Shown here: piece by piece, positions 23,628 through 31,073 of the stretch | Numbering within the stretch: the stretch's first letter is position 1 | Layout: each line of letters starts with the position of its first letter | Assembly: GCA_049510055.1 (NCBI GenBank) | Contig: JBEKZI010000019.1 | Location: 1 to 31,073 of the forward strand | DNA length: 31,073 nt | From: JALHTV01 sp049510055 | GTDB lineage: Bacteria; Planctomycetota; Phycisphaerae; SM23-33 | Reading direction: 5' to 3' | Translations under genes and position numbers: made by a program | The notes under the pieces: generated by a model | Told to the model about the DNA's origin: nothing | The model's input: only the letters and a program-made list of their open reading frames with translations | The model's database searches: none

Positions 23628-25577
23628 TTAGATTTGCACTTCTTCGCTCCATCGCCGGGCCTGGGGGGTGATGGGAATTTCCACTGAAAAGATGCTGCCC
23701 CAGGAACCCGTGGAGACGCTCACCGTCCCGCCGTGCAGCTCCACGAAGTACTTCACGATCGTCAGTCCCAGGCCGATGCCCCGCTTGAGGTAACCGGAGT
23801 CGCCGGAGGAGTGGGTCAGCGTGTCGGTGCCGCTGAAGAACGGTTCGAAAATGTGCGGCAGGTCGGCCTGGGGAATGCCCGGCCCCTGGTCGCTGACGGC
23901 GATCAGAACCGTGTGGGCCGACCGCCGGGAGACGTCCACGCACACTTCCCCGCCGTCGCGCGTGAACTTGATGGCGTTGGTGACCAGATTGGTGATGGCG
24001 TCCTTCAGCTTGTTGCGGTCGGCCCGGATGACCGGCACGTCCCGCGCGATGCGGAGAATGAGCCTCTGGTCGCGCTGGCTGAGGAACGGGAAGACGTCCA
24101 ATCGAATCTCCTCCAGCAGCTCTCCCAAGGTCACGTCCTGGTATTGCATGAGCGCCGCTCGAGGCGATTCGGGCATGAGCTTGAACATGGCCTGGGTGAT
24201 TTCGTCCAGCCGCCTAGCCTTGCCGCTGACGGTTTGAAGGGCCTGAAGCAGCTTGTCGGGGTCCTGGGAATCCTTCAGCAGCTTCGCGACGCCCAGGATA
24301 TAGCTGATGGGCGTGCGGAACTCGTGGCTGGCGATGCGGATGAAGTTGGCCTTCAGCTCGTCGGAGGCCTTCAGCTCGGCGTACGACTGGTGGATCCTCT
24401 CCACCATGCGGTTGAAGTCCTCGGTTAGCTCGTCGATTTCGTCCCGACCCAGCGGCGTGTGGCGCTTTCGCGGCAGGAGGCGGTGCATCAGGTCTCCCTC
24501 GGCGACGCGCCGGGTAGCCGCCGCCAAGGCTTGGATGCGGGTCACCAGTTCCCGGTCGGCCAGAGAAAATCCCACCACGAAGACCCCTCCCACGATCACC
24601 ACCCCCGCCACCAGCAGAATCGCCGCGAGGCGGTACACCTGTCCCAGGGTCGCCCTTTCAGGCACGTATTTCACCAGCACCCACGGCGCCATGTCCACCG
24701 ACTGACTGGCCACCTCCGCGGGCATCGGGATGGGGGCATAGGCCACGATGAATCCATTGTGGGTTACGCACCAGGCCGGTGCCGCGAAAGGATCGATCCG
24801 CCCCAGGTCCGGTATCATGCGCACCACGGGGCCTCGCGGATTATCCACCAGGTAGATGACGGTGCCGTCGGGCTTCATCAGCATGATCTGGGCCGGCATG
24901 CCGCCGATTACTTTTTCCAGATCCATAATCCAGCGGGAGATGTCCAAAACGGCCCGGGCGGTACCGATAATCTTTCCCCCATGCGGCGGGTGGATGGGGA
25001 AACACAAGTTGACGCTCCAGACGCCGATGCCGCTATCGAACCCGATAGGCGGAATCACGATCTTGCCGGCCGATCCGCTTGTGCACTGCTTCCACCAGTC
25101 CTTGTCGGCTTGATAGAAACTACTGGTCCGGCCCGTGGCAGCCACCAGTTGCCCATCACGGTCCGTGACCATGATTTCGGCAATGTGCTTGTCGTCCTCC
25201 TGCAGCAGTCTCAACTGATTGGCTATGGGATTGTGGAGCACTTCGGCCACCGGACCGCTGTCTGTCGGCAGGGTAGGCCACTGCCGATCCAGCTCCCCCC
25301 GCTGCTCAACCGATAAGTGATTAGGCTCCTTAGAAAGCCAGTCCACCACGACCGGCTCGTGCTCCAGGGCCACGTGAAGCTTGTCGATGTCGCCCACCAG
25401 GGTCGTGGCCAGAGCGGCGGCCGCTGAGGCGGCGGCGGCTCGAAGGGATTGCCCCGTGGCTTCGATCCTCAGGCGTGCCCCCCCGATGGCGATCGTCACG
25501 ACCGCGGCCGTCAATGGCAGCACCACGACTGCCATGATCAGCAGCACCATCTTGACTCGAATGCTCGTCCGTCGCAT
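23628..25577 (-). CDS. Membrane sensor histidine kinase with double-Cache-like sensor and HAMP domain
   Basis: The 649-aa protein has a first membrane helix at about 10-30, an extracytoplasmic sensor of about 35-312 that looks like a double Cache domain (DWWKQCTSG and GTARAVLDIS are typical), and a second helix at 316-338. A HAMP region follows to about 397, then the dimerisation domain with phosphoacceptor His418 in IASHEFRTP. The ATPase domain shows the N box (NKLKDAITNLVTNAIKFT), DQGPGIP (563-569) and GIGLGLTIVK (600-609). Cache sensors usually bind small extracellular metabolites; the ligand is unknown. The ATG at 25577 is preferred over an upstream TTG. Confidence 0.92.
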   Translation of the reverse strand: MRRTSIRVKMVLLIMAVVVLPLTAAVVTIAIGGARLRIEATGQSLRAAAASAAAALATTLVGDIDKLHVALEHEPVVVDWLSKEPNHLSVEQRGELDRQWPTLPTDSGPVAEVLHNPIANQLRLLQEDDKHIAEIMVTDRDGQLVAATGRTSSFYQADKDWWKQCTSGSAGKIVIPPIGFDSGIGVWSVNLCFPIHPPHGGKIIGTARAVLDISRWIMDLEKVIGGMPAQIMLMKPDGTVIYLVDNPRGPVVRMIPDLGRIDPFAAPAWCVTHNGFIVAYAPIPMPAEVASQSVDMAPWVLVKYVPERATLGQVYRLAAILLVAGVVIVGGVFVVGFSLADRELVTRIQALAAATRRVAEGDLMHRLLPRKRHTPLGRDEIDELTEDFNRMVERIHQSYAELKASDELKANFIRIASHEFRTPISYILGVAKLLKDSQDPDKLLQALQTVSGKARRLDEITQAMFKLMPESPRAALMQYQDVTLGELLEEIRLDVFPFLSQRDQRLILRIARDVPVIRADRNKLKDAITNLVTNAIKFTRDGGEVCVDVSRRSAHTVLIAVSDQGPGIPQADLPHIFEPFFSGTDTLTHSSGDSGYLKRGIGLGLTIVKYFVELHGGTVSVSTGSWGSIFSVEIPITPQARRWSEEVQI

Positions 25578-25679
25578 GAGGGAGCGCCCTGAAGTACGGG
25601 ATATTGTAGTCAACCCGCGGCCAAATCGCCCCTGGATTTTTTCCTTTCAGGCTCCCGGCCGTTGCCGATGCCCGCGGTC

Positions 25680-25708
25680 TTGTCAACGGCGAGGGCCTAG
25701 GATAGATT
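25680..25708 (+). promoter_or_regulatory. Putative promoter of the M42 peptidase gene
   Basis: TTGTCA (25680-25685) and TAGATT (25703-25708) are 17 bp apart, matching 5/6 and 4/6, and leave a leader of about 39 nt that includes the AAAGGGA ribosome site. Confidence 0.5.
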
Positions 25709-25753
25709 GGCGGCGGCGTAAGCAGCCGTCAAAATCCATAAAGGGACCCTATC

Positions 25754-26818
25754 ATGCGCAACGAATCGTTGGAATTCCTCCGCAAGCTCCTGACTACCCC
25801 TTCCCCCAGCGGTTTTGAATCCCACGGGCAGAAGGTCTGGTGCGACTACGCCCGCCAATTCGCCGACGAGGTCCGCACCGACAGCTACGGCAACGCCGTG
25901 GCCGTCCTGAACCCCAAGGGCGACCCCAAGATCATGCTCGACGGCCACGCCGACGAGCTGGGGCTGATCATCAAGCACATCGACGAGAAGGGTTTCATCT
26001 ACCCCCAGCGCATCGGCGGGGTCGATCCGGCCCTGGCGCGGGGCAAGCGGGTGAACATCCACGCGGCCAAGGGCGTCGTCCGCGGCGTCATCGGCGCCGT
26101 GGCCATCCACTTGCAGGAGCGCGGCAAGGACCCCAAGGTCCCCAAGATCCACGAGTGCGTCATCGACATCGGCGCCCGCGACGCCGCCGAGGCCCGCCGC
26201 CGCGTGGCCGTGGGCGACCCCATTACGTTCGTGGACGACTTTGAGATGCTGGACAAGAACATCGCCGTCGCCCGCGGCTTCGACAACCGCGTGGGCACGT
26301 GGATAGCCATTGAGGCCTTGCGCGTAGCCGCCGCGGGCAAGCCCACCTGCGCCGTTTACGCCTGCTCCTCCATCCAGGAAGAGGTCGGCGGGGCCGGGGC
26401 GGCCATGAACGTCTTCAACGTCACCCCCCACGCGGCCGTCGTGCTGGAGGTAACGCACGCCACCGATTCCCCCGGCATCGACATGAAAGAGCACGGCGAG
26501 GTCAAGCTTGGCGCCGGTCCGAGCCTTTCGCTCGGCCGCGAGCATCACCCCGTGCTGACAGACCGCCTCCGCGAGGTGGCTCGCCGCAAGAAGATCAAGG
26601 TTCAGATGGAGGCCTTCCTCGTCACCGGCGGCACCAACGCGATGGTCATCTACAGTAAGCAGGGTGGCGTGCCGGCGGCGCTGCTGAGCGTCCCGGTGCG
26701 CTACATGCACACCACCGTCGAGCTGCTTGACCTGCGAGATCTCCAGAACGCCGCCGATCTGACAGCGGCCTTCGTGCTGGACGTCAAGAAGGCCGAGCGA
26801 TTCAAGGTCAAGGTCTGA
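25754..26818 (+). CDS. M42 family metallo-aminopeptidase
   Basis: M42 peptidases are cytoplasmic, usually dodecameric aminopeptidases that trim peptides left by proteolysis; some relatives were annotated as endoglucanases. The 354-aa protein has the metal-site blocks DGHADELGLII (63-73, ligand His65), FDNRVG with Asp177, SIQEEVGGAG with Glu209 and Glu210, and RYMHTTVE with the final His. In the block that is normally DVTHA the first residue is Glu232 (LEVTHATDSPG), a conservative change at a metal ligand. A ribosome site AAAGGGA stands 8 nt before the ATG. Length is normal. Confidence 0.92.
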   Translation: MRNESLEFLRKLLTTPSPSGFESHGQKVWCDYARQFADEVRTDSYGNAVAVLNPKGDPKIMLDGHADELGLIIKHIDEKGFIYPQRIGGVDPALARGKRVNIHAAKGVVRGVIGAVAIHLQERGKDPKVPKIHECVIDIGARDAAEARRRVAVGDPITFVDDFEMLDKNIAVARGFDNRVGTWIAIEALRVAAAGKPTCAVYACSSIQEEVGGAGAAMNVFNVTPHAAVVLEVTHATDSPGIDMKEHGEVKLGAGPSLSLGREHHPVLTDRLREVARRKKIKVQMEAFLVTGGTNAMVIYSKQGGVPAALLSVPVRYMHTTVELLDLRDLQNAADLTAAFVLDVKKAERFKVKV

Positions 26819-26840
26819 CCTGCCTACCGGCAGGGCAGGT
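26818..26840. repeat. CCTGCC/GGCAGG inverted repeat after the M42 gene
   Basis: ACCTGCC (26818-26824) and GGCAGGT (26834-26840) are perfect arms around a 9-base centre containing ACCGGCAG. It begins at the stop codon of the peptidase gene and resembles the palindrome at 13103-13118. No T run follows, so it is not a typical terminator. Confidence 0.5.
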
Positions 26841-26882
26841 TCCCCAGCCCGCCGCGCCGCCGACTGACGCTTCGATAGGATC

Positions 26883-27611
26883 ATGGACCTGCAAGGCAAG
26901 ATCGCCCTGGTGACCGGCGCGTCGCGGCGGATCGGCCGCGAGATCGCCTCCACGCTGGCCAAGGCGGGGGCGGACTTGGCCCTGCACTACGGCCGATCGG
27001 CCGACCAAGCCGCCCAGCTCGCCGGGGAAATCCGCGCCCTGGGCCGGCGGGCCGAGACGTTCCAGGCCGACCTGGCCCGGCCGGAGCACATCGAGGCCTT
27101 GTTCGCCGCCGTGAAAAAAACCTTCGGCTGCCTGGACGTGCTGGTGAACAACGCGGCCGTCTATCACGCCACGCCCATCGCCACACTCACCGCCGGTCAG
27201 TGGGATACCGAGATGGCCGTCAATGCCCGAGCGGCTGCCCTGTGCATCCGCCACGCCCTGCCGCTGATGACCGCCGGCGGCGCCATTATCAACATCGCCG
27301 ACGTCTCAGCCGAGGAGGGCCGGGCCGACCACGTCGCCTACGCCGCCTCCAAGGCCGCCCTGCTGTCCGTCACCAAAAGCTGCGCGGTGGCCCTGGCGCC
27401 GCAAGGCATACGCGTCAACGCCGTCTCCCCCGGCGTCATCCTGTGGGCGGAGGGCGCCGACGAGGCGTTCCAGCAGCGGATGCTGCGACGCATTCCCCTG
27501 GGGCGGATCGGCGGACCGGAAAGCGTGGCCGAGGCGGTGCTGTTCCTGGCGAGCCACGATTACATCACGGCGCAGAACCTCCGCGTGGACGGCGGCTGGC
27601 ACATGGGCTGA
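26883..27611 (+). CDS. Short-chain dehydrogenase, pteridine-reductase (FolM/PTR1)-like
   Basis: The 242-aa protein has the cofactor loop TGASRRIGREIA (11-22) and LALHYGRS (32-39); the Arg-rich loop and the HYxRS segment are typical of pteridine reductases and prefer NADPH. NNAA (89-92) and YAASK (153-157) follow. At the usual catalytic Ser there is Asp140 (INIADVSAEE), as in PTR1, where Asp replaces Ser. It could therefore reduce dihydropterin or dihydrofolate, but a FabG-like role is the alternative. The AGGA ribosome site is only 2 nt from the ATG. The gene ends within a strong terminator stem and faces a LysR gene. Confidence 0.85.
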   Translation: MDLQGKIALVTGASRRIGREIASTLAKAGADLALHYGRSADQAAQLAGEIRALGRRAETFQADLARPEHIEALFAAVKKTFGCLDVLVNNAAVYHATPIATLTAGQWDTEMAVNARAAALCIRHALPLMTAGGAIINIADVSAEEGRADHVAYAASKAALLSVTKSCAVALAPQGIRVNAVSPGVILWAEGADEAFQQRMLRRIPLGRIGGPESVAEAVLFLASHDYITAQNLRVDGGWHMG

Positions 27612-27643
27612 ACGTTCCCGGAGGGGAACGTTTCTCAGTTTTT
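27611..27643 (+). terminator. Rho-independent terminator after the SDR gene
   Basis: AACGTTCCC (27611-27619) and GGGAACGTT (27624-27632) form a perfect 9-bp stem with a GGAG loop, followed by TCTCAGTTTTT. The stem starts at the last base of the SDR stop codon and lies just beyond the convergent LysR stop. Confidence 0.8.
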
Positions 27644-28519
27644 CCCCCGCAGGATGGACAGGAAGATTCGCTCGGCCGGGTTGGCGGCCTTGCCGCGATG
27701 GCGAAGGATGCCCAGCGGGCGAAGCCACTTGCCGGAATCGCCGAAGGGCACAGCCGCCAGGTCACCGTGTGACACTTCGCGCTGCACGTTGTCTCGCGGC
27801 AGAATGCTCAGGCCGGCATCGATCTCCACGGCCCGCTTGAGCAGCTCGATGTTGTCGAACTCGCTGACCACGTTGACCTTCACCCCCTGGGCCTTGAGCA
27901 TCCGGTCGACGTGCCGCCGCGTGGGCACGTTGGGCTCAAAGGCCACGAACCGCTCCCCCGAAATCTGCGAGGCCGTCACGTGCTTGGCCCCGGCCAAGCG
28001 ATGCTTCGGCGCGCAGACCACCACCAGCTCCTCCTGGGCCAGCGGGATGATCTCAATGGAGCGGTGCTTCTCGGGATAAGCGACCACGCCTAAGTCCATC
28101 TCGCCGCTGACTACGGCGGCGTAGATGCGGTTGGCCTTGGTGTACTCCACGTGCAGGTTGACCTCCGGGTGCGCCTGGAGGAATTTGCGAATGTAGGGCT
28201 CCAGCAGGTAGAAGCCCACCGAATAGATCGTCCCCACGCGAAGCACGCCGCGGACGGCGTCGGCGGCTGATTTGACCTCGCCCATCAACTGCTCGTACCG
28301 TCGCAGAATGTCCTTGGCGCCCTGGTAAAACGCCTTGCCGGCCTCGGTGGGTGCCACCATTCCCCCGCCGCGGCTGATGAGTTGGGTGGTCAGCTCGTGC
28401 TCCAGCTTGGCCAATTGCTGCGAGACGGCCGATTGGGAGATGTAATTCTCCGCCGCGGCCTTGGAAAAGCTGCCGGTGTCCACCAGGTCGCAAAAGGTCT
28501 TCATCACTTCCAAGTTCAT
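27635..28519 (-). CDS. LysR-type transcriptional regulator
   Basis: The 294-aa protein has an N-terminal winged helix-turn-helix (MKTFCDLVDTGSFSKAA, then YISQSAVSQQLAKLEHEL, 6-44) and a periplasmic-binding-like effector domain from about 90 (LRVGTIYSVGFYLLEPYIRKF split over 94-114). It is a dimeric or tetrameric DNA-binding regulator; the effector is unknown. The ATG has GAGG about 8 nt upstream. LysR proteins often control a divergent gene, which here is the addB-like gene, and themselves. A T-N11-A dyad stands in the shared region. Nothing links it clearly to metabolism in the window. Confidence 0.93.
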   Translation of the reverse strand: MNLEVMKTFCDLVDTGSFSKAAAENYISQSAVSQQLAKLEHELTTQLISRGGGMVAPTEAGKAFYQGAKDILRRYEQLMGEVKSAADAVRGVLRVGTIYSVGFYLLEPYIRKFLQAHPEVNLHVEYTKANRIYAAVVSGEMDLGVVAYPEKHRSIEIIPLAQEELVVVCAPKHRLAGAKHVTASQISGERFVAFEPNVPTRRHVDRMLKAQGVKVNVVSEFDNIELLKRAVEIDAGLSILPRDNVQREVSHGDLAAVPFGDSGKWLRPLGILRHRGKAANPAERIFLSILRGKN

Positions 28520-28564
28520 GCCGAAGCCCTCGTATCAGGATTGCTTATCACTCAGGGCCTCATG

Positions 28565-28577
28565 TTAGCACATCTAA
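28565..28577. promoter_or_regulatory. Putative LysR-binding site (T-N11-A dyad)
   Basis: TTAG-N5-CTAA is symmetrical and fits the LysR T-N11-A box. It lies 46-58 bp before the LysR start in the 130-bp region shared with the addB-like gene, as expected for an autoregulatory site. Confidence 0.4.
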
Positions 28578-28649
28578 TAGACGCCGTCCAGGGCCTCATG
28601 GGGCGGGCCGCTGGAGGAATCGTTGTGATCGGTGATCGTGCGCGGCAGA

Positions 28650-31073
28650 ATGGCCGCCATGGCCGCCGACTCGTCAGGCAATTCCCGTCTGGAGCAAATT
28701 CTTTCGGCCAAGGCGCCGGTGGTGCTGCTGCGCGGCCCGGCGGCCTGCGGCAAGACCTCGGCCGTCCTGGCCCTGTATCGCCACCACAAGGGCCGCTGCC
28801 TGCTGCTGGCGCCCAACGCCGTCGCCGCGGCGGCCATGCGTTCGGCGGTGCTGGCGGCTAGTCCCAACGGCGTAGCGGTCCGGCCGATGGTGATGACCTT
28901 CGCCGGCCTGGTCGGCCGCATCCTCGCCGGTGCCCCCGATACCCACAGCGTGCTGTCCCCCTTCCGCCGCCACCTGCTGCTGCGCCAAATCGCAGACGAC
29001 CTGAACGCCGCAGGGAAACTTCCGTCCCTGGCGGCCGTGGCCGACACGCCGGGCCTGGTCACCGCGCTGGACAGGGCCATCGCCGAACTGAAGCGAGCGG
29101 CTGTGGAACCCGATGCCCTGGCTCGCGCCGTCGGAGCCGCCCGCAGCAAATCCGCCGACCTGGTGGCCGTCTATAAACAATACCAGCACCACCTGCACCG
29201 CACGCGCACCTACGACCCGGAAGGCTTGACCTGGCTGGCCCGCGATTTTCTGGCCCGTTGGCCCGGGCCGGGCCTGCCGGCGGGCTTGGGCGACGTCCAG
29301 GCCGTCGCCGCCGACGGCTTCACCGACTTCACCCCCACCGAGATGGACCTGCTGACGCACCTCAGCCGCCTGCTGCCGCGCGTGGTCATCACGCTGCCCC
29401 ACAGCGACGACGGTTCGACTGAGCTCACCGAAGTTAACCGCACGCGTCTGTGGCACTGGACCGCCCGCACGGCCGGGAATATCCGCCGCGTTTTTGAGGG
29501 CCGCCTGGCCGAGATTGCTTTGACCCGCAGCGATTCAAAAGCATCGCCGGCCCCGCCTCCGCTGGCCGCCTTGTGGGACAGGGTTTTTGACTTTGACGCC
29601 ACCCCATGCCAGTTGCCCGCCGGCCTGGGCCTCATCGCTGCATCAGGCACAGAGGCCGAGGTGGCGGCCGCGGCGCGATGGATCAAGCGTCTGCTCGTCG
29701 AGGGCGCACCGGCCGGCAGCATCGTCGTGCTGGCCCGGTCGATGGACGTTTATCGCGAGGCCATCGGGCGAATCTTCGCCGCCTATCGCATCCCCATTCG
29801 CCACGCCGCCGCGCCCCTGCGGGAGTCGCCGATCGTCCGTTTCGCCCTGGACGTCGCCAAGCTTCAAGGCGAGCTGGGCTACCGCCAGGTCCTGCGGGTC
29901 ATCCGCAGCAGCTATTTCCGCCCGCAGGCCTTGGGAGCGTTCGACGCCGGCGCCGTCGCCGCGGCTGAGGCGATTATCCGCTGGGGCAACGTCGTCGCCG
30001 GCCGCGACGCCTACGCCCAAGCCGCCGGGCGTCTGGCCGCCCGGTTGGAGCGTGGGCGGGAAGGCCTGGACGAAGAAGCTAGCCGGCTGCCGCGCCACAC
30101 GCCGCAGCAGGTCCGCCAGGCGGCGGAGATGCTGGAGGCGATGTTCGCCTTCTGCCAGGCGGCGGCCAAAAAGGCCGGCGACGGCCTAGCGACGATCGTC
30201 GAGCGACTGCAACTCCGCGAGGCCGCCTGCGACCACAACGACGCGAACCTCATCGCCGCCGACCTGCGTGCCCTGGCGGCCCTGGAAGCCGCACTGCGGG
30301 AGCTGCCCCGCCCCGCCCCACCGCTGGCCCAGATCGAGCAGGCCCTGGGCGCGGCCATCTGCCCGCCGGCGGCGACAGAGTCGGCCGTGGACGTCATGGA
30401 CGTGCTGGACGCGCGGGCATTGCGCTACAAGCACGTGTTCTGTCTGGGGCTGACCGAGGGCCAGTTCCCTCAAAAGTTCACCGACGGTTCGCTCATCGCC
30501 GAGCGCGACCGCCGCGATTGGGGCGCTCGCGGCGTGGCCCTGGACACGCGCGACGACTTGGTCGCCCGCGAGATGATGCTGCTGTACCTGGCTGTGTCGC
30601 GTGCGGACGCTGCGCTGACGCTGAGCTTCCTGGCCGCCGACGCCTCCGGCCGGCCGGCGGCGCCCAGCAGCTTCCTGCTAGCCCTGCTGGCCCCGGCCGG
30701 CGGATTGGAGGCGGCCCAGGCGGCGGGAATCGTCGAGACGATCGGGCTGGGCCAGTTCCTCCCGCCCGCCGACGCGATCGCCTCCGACGACGAAGCCGCC
30801 ACCGTCGCCGTGGTCGGCCTGTTCGACGACGAGGCCGACCCTGCCGGCGCCGCCCTGGCCTGGACCGCCGCCCACGCGCCGCAGCGCCTGGCCGCGAGCG
30901 CCGCCGGCCTGCTCGCCCGCCACCATCGCTGGCGCCGCGGCCCCGCCGACGCCTACGATGGCCGGCTCAGCGACGCGGACCCGCTGAAGCACCTGGCCGA
31001 CCGCTTCGGCCCGCAAGCCGTCTTCTCCGCCAGCCAGCTCAACGCCTTCGGACTGTGCCCCTGGCAGTTTTTC
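28650..31073 (+). CDS. addB: AddB/RexB-like helicase-nuclease subunit (3' end outside window)
   Basis: AddB with AddA processes double-strand breaks for recombination. Reading is open from 28650 to the window edge, giving at least 808 residues. A Walker A motif GPAACGKT is at 29-36. A helicase-like motif (HVFCLGLTEGQFP) and MLLYLAVSRADAALTLSF, resembling motif VI, follow. The last residues SASQLNAFGLCPWQFF match the start of the AddB nuclease domain, including the first Cys of its iron-sulfur cluster. The catalytic PD-(D/E)XK residues would be downstream. Two ATGs (28650, 28659) and in-frame GTGs (28632, 28638) are possible starts; GGAGGA at 28613-28618 would best serve GTG 28632. Confidence 0.85.
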   Translation, partial: MAAMAADSSGNSRLEQILSAKAPVVLLRGPAACGKTSAVLALYRHHKGRCLLLAPNAVAAAAMRSAVLAASPNGVAVRPMVMTFAGLVGRILAGAPDTHSVLSPFRRHLLLRQIADDLNAAGKLPSLAAVADTPGLVTALDRAIAELKRAAVEPDALARAVGAARSKSADLVAVYKQYQHHLHRTRTYDPEGLTWLARDFLARWPGPGLPAGLGDVQAVAADGFTDFTPTEMDLLTHLSRLLPRVVITLPHSDDGSTELTEVNRTRLWHWTARTAGNIRRVFEGRLAEIALTRSDSKASPAPPPLAALWDRVFDFDATPCQLPAGLGLIAASGTEAEVAAAARWIKRLLVEGAPAGSIVVLARSMDVYREAIGRIFAAYRIPIRHAAAPLRESPIVRFALDVAKLQGELGYRQVLRVIRSSYFRPQALGAFDAGAVAAAEAIIRWGNVVAGRDAYAQAAGRLAARLERGREGLDEEASRLPRHTPQQVRQAAEMLEAMFAFCQAAAKKAGDGLATIVERLQLREAACDHNDANLIAADLRALAALEAALRELPRPAPPLAQIEQALGAAICPPAATESAVDVMDVLDARALRYKHVFCLGLTEGQFPQKFTDGSLIAERDRRDWGARGVALDTRDDLVAREMMLLYLAVSRADAALTLSFLAADASGRPAAPSSFLLALLAPAGGLEAAQAAGIVETIGLGQFLPPADAIASDDEAATVAVVGLFDDEADPAGAALAWTAAHAPQRLAASAAGLLARHHRWRRGPADAYDGRLSDADPLKHLADRFGPQAVFSASQLNAFGLCPWQFF

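Overview
The window is a stretch of a GC-rich bacterial chromosome, densely packed with genes on both strands and holding no tRNA, rRNA, CRISPR array or recognisable transposase. The uncoupled rpmH (beginning MHYPHK and not followed by rnpA), the many orphan proteins, the GT-C/TPR fusion and the sugar-acid genes suggest a planctomycete, perhaps Phycisphaerae. That placement is an inference from gene style, not from a marker phylogeny.

Layout. Positions 1-2877 (+) hold the 3' part of dapF, an unrecognised 544-aa protein and a SAM methyltransferase, chained by two ATGA stop/start overlaps. Next, on the minus strand, come a membrane glycosyltransferase-like protein with a TPR tail (2856-5162) and metK (5265-6494). 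A divergent promoter region then leads to rpmH (6695-6829), a gene too short for usual ORF lists, and mutL (6916-8811). A visibly lower-GC DUF4238 gene (8928-9905) lies between two inverted-repeat elements whose outer ends both read GTAGG/CCTAC, and is followed by guaA (10060-11619).

Positions 11663-17870 form a pectin/hexuronate island. A secreted pectin methylesterase (-) is divergent from gnd, a UxaE-type tagaturonate epimerase, an SDR fructuronate/mannonate oxidoreductase and a HAD phosphatase. The downstream gaps of 13, 21 and 6 nt suggest one operon. The pathway read from this is: demethylate pectin outside the cytoplasm, epimerise tagaturonate to fructuronate, reduce it to mannonate, with gnd supplying pentose phosphate and NADPH. 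UxaC, UxuA, KdgK and Eda would have to be elsewhere. The leader of the esterase carries a possible transcription attenuator.

Positions 17902-20851 hold a Cys-rich DUF3795 protein and an orphan exported repeat protein. On the minus strand follow nadB and a translationally coupled protein of unknown function. A stand-alone receiver-domain protein (+) and a double-Cache histidine kinase (-) face each other at 23210-25577. The right end has an M42 aminopeptidase, a pteridine-reductase-like SDR closed by a strong terminator, a LysR regulator, and the 5' 2.4 kb of an addB-like helicase-nuclease gene that runs off the window.

Several promoters of the form TTGnCA-N17-TAnnnT can be read directly in the gaps, so ordinary sigma-70-type recognition is likely. 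There is no gene-free stretch over 300 bases; the largest gaps (about 200 bases) are described as features.
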